Source: JBNKEI01 sp050288705 (lineage in GTDB: Bacteria > Myxococcota > Myxococcia > Myxococcales > UBA5297). From it: a stretch of DNA of 24,624 bases. Numbering within the stretch: position 1 is the first letter of the stretch; every line of letters begins with the position of its first letter. The notes below the pieces were generated by a model. It searched no databases and had not been told where the DNA came from. It saw only the letters and a list, made by a program, of their open reading frames with translations. Shown here piece after piece: positions 24,577-24,624 of the stretch. The stretch lies in the NCBI GenBank assembly GCA_050288705.1, contig JBNKEI010000035.1:1-24624 (forward strand), given 5' to 3'. A program made the translations under genes and the position numbers.

Positions 24577-24597
24577 TTTCCATAATTAAAATGGAAA
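24577..24597. repeat. Inverted repeat near the right edge
   Basis: Perfect arms TTTCCAT (24577-24583) and ATGGAAA (24591-24597) around AATTAAA. It lies in the stretch after the lyase-like gene's promoter (24350-24624), which otherwise shows no gene. A regulator site is possible but not shown. Confidence 0.4.
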
Positions 24598-24624
24598 GGA
24601 CCGGAGAGTTATCTATTCTGATTG

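Overview
The window is a gene-dense stretch of chromosome (GC roughly mid-40s % by eye, not computed) from a Gram-negative bacterium. The gene set fits a deltaproteobacterium in the broad sense (myxobacterial, bdellovibrio or related candidate lineages). Pointers are a membrane-anchored FtsY with a long charged coiled coil, a Gld-type ABC operon ending in a DUF4340 protein, two-subunit GlyQ/GlyS, a CIRCE-controlled groESL, several lipoproteins with clear lipoboxes, and rubrerythrin, which suggests an anaerobic or microaerobic life with oxidative-stress defence. This placement is inference from gene content; the sequence holds no rRNA, tRNA or other decisive marker.

Layout, left to right. (1) ftsY (+), closed by a good intrinsic terminator, converges on purC (-). 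(2) A promoter near 3038-3065 drives a four-gene membrane operon: ABC ATPase, ABC-2 permease, GldG-like auxiliary protein and a DUF4340 protein built of three repeats. rpoZ follows with its own likely promoter. (3) A minus-strand orphan gene (8313-8918) lies between rpoZ and groES-groEL. The groESL operon has a sigma-70-like promoter with a CIRCE operator at the predicted transcription start and a strong terminator after groEL. (4) A lipoprotein with a PDZ-like tail overlaps tail-to-tail with a pcrA/uvrD-type helicase gene. (5) Divergent from pcrA are a YkgJ-type cysteine-cluster protein and an unfamiliar small protein with a Ser/Arg/Asn-rich N-terminal half and a C39/papain-like Cys-His-Asp half. 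(6) On the minus strand are a zinc-ribbon membrane protein, glyQ and glyS. (7) On the plus strand are an NlpC/P60 lipoprotein hydrolase and rubrerythrin. (8) The right end carries two minus-strand lipoprotein enzymes, a calcineurin-like phosphoesterase and an FN3 plus polysaccharide-lyase-like protein. They are separated by AT-rich non-coding DNA and look compositionally different from the rest.

Most genes are housekeeping: protein targeting, purine synthesis, RNA polymerase, chaperonin, DNA repair and tRNA charging. The accessory interest lies in the C39-like protein at 15419-16102, the triple-repeat DUF4340 subunit of the Gld-like transporter, the PDZ-tailed lipoprotein, and the secreted carbohydrate/phosphoester enzymes at the right end. 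I saw no insertion sequence, CRISPR array, integrase or tRNA gene, and no clear defence system.
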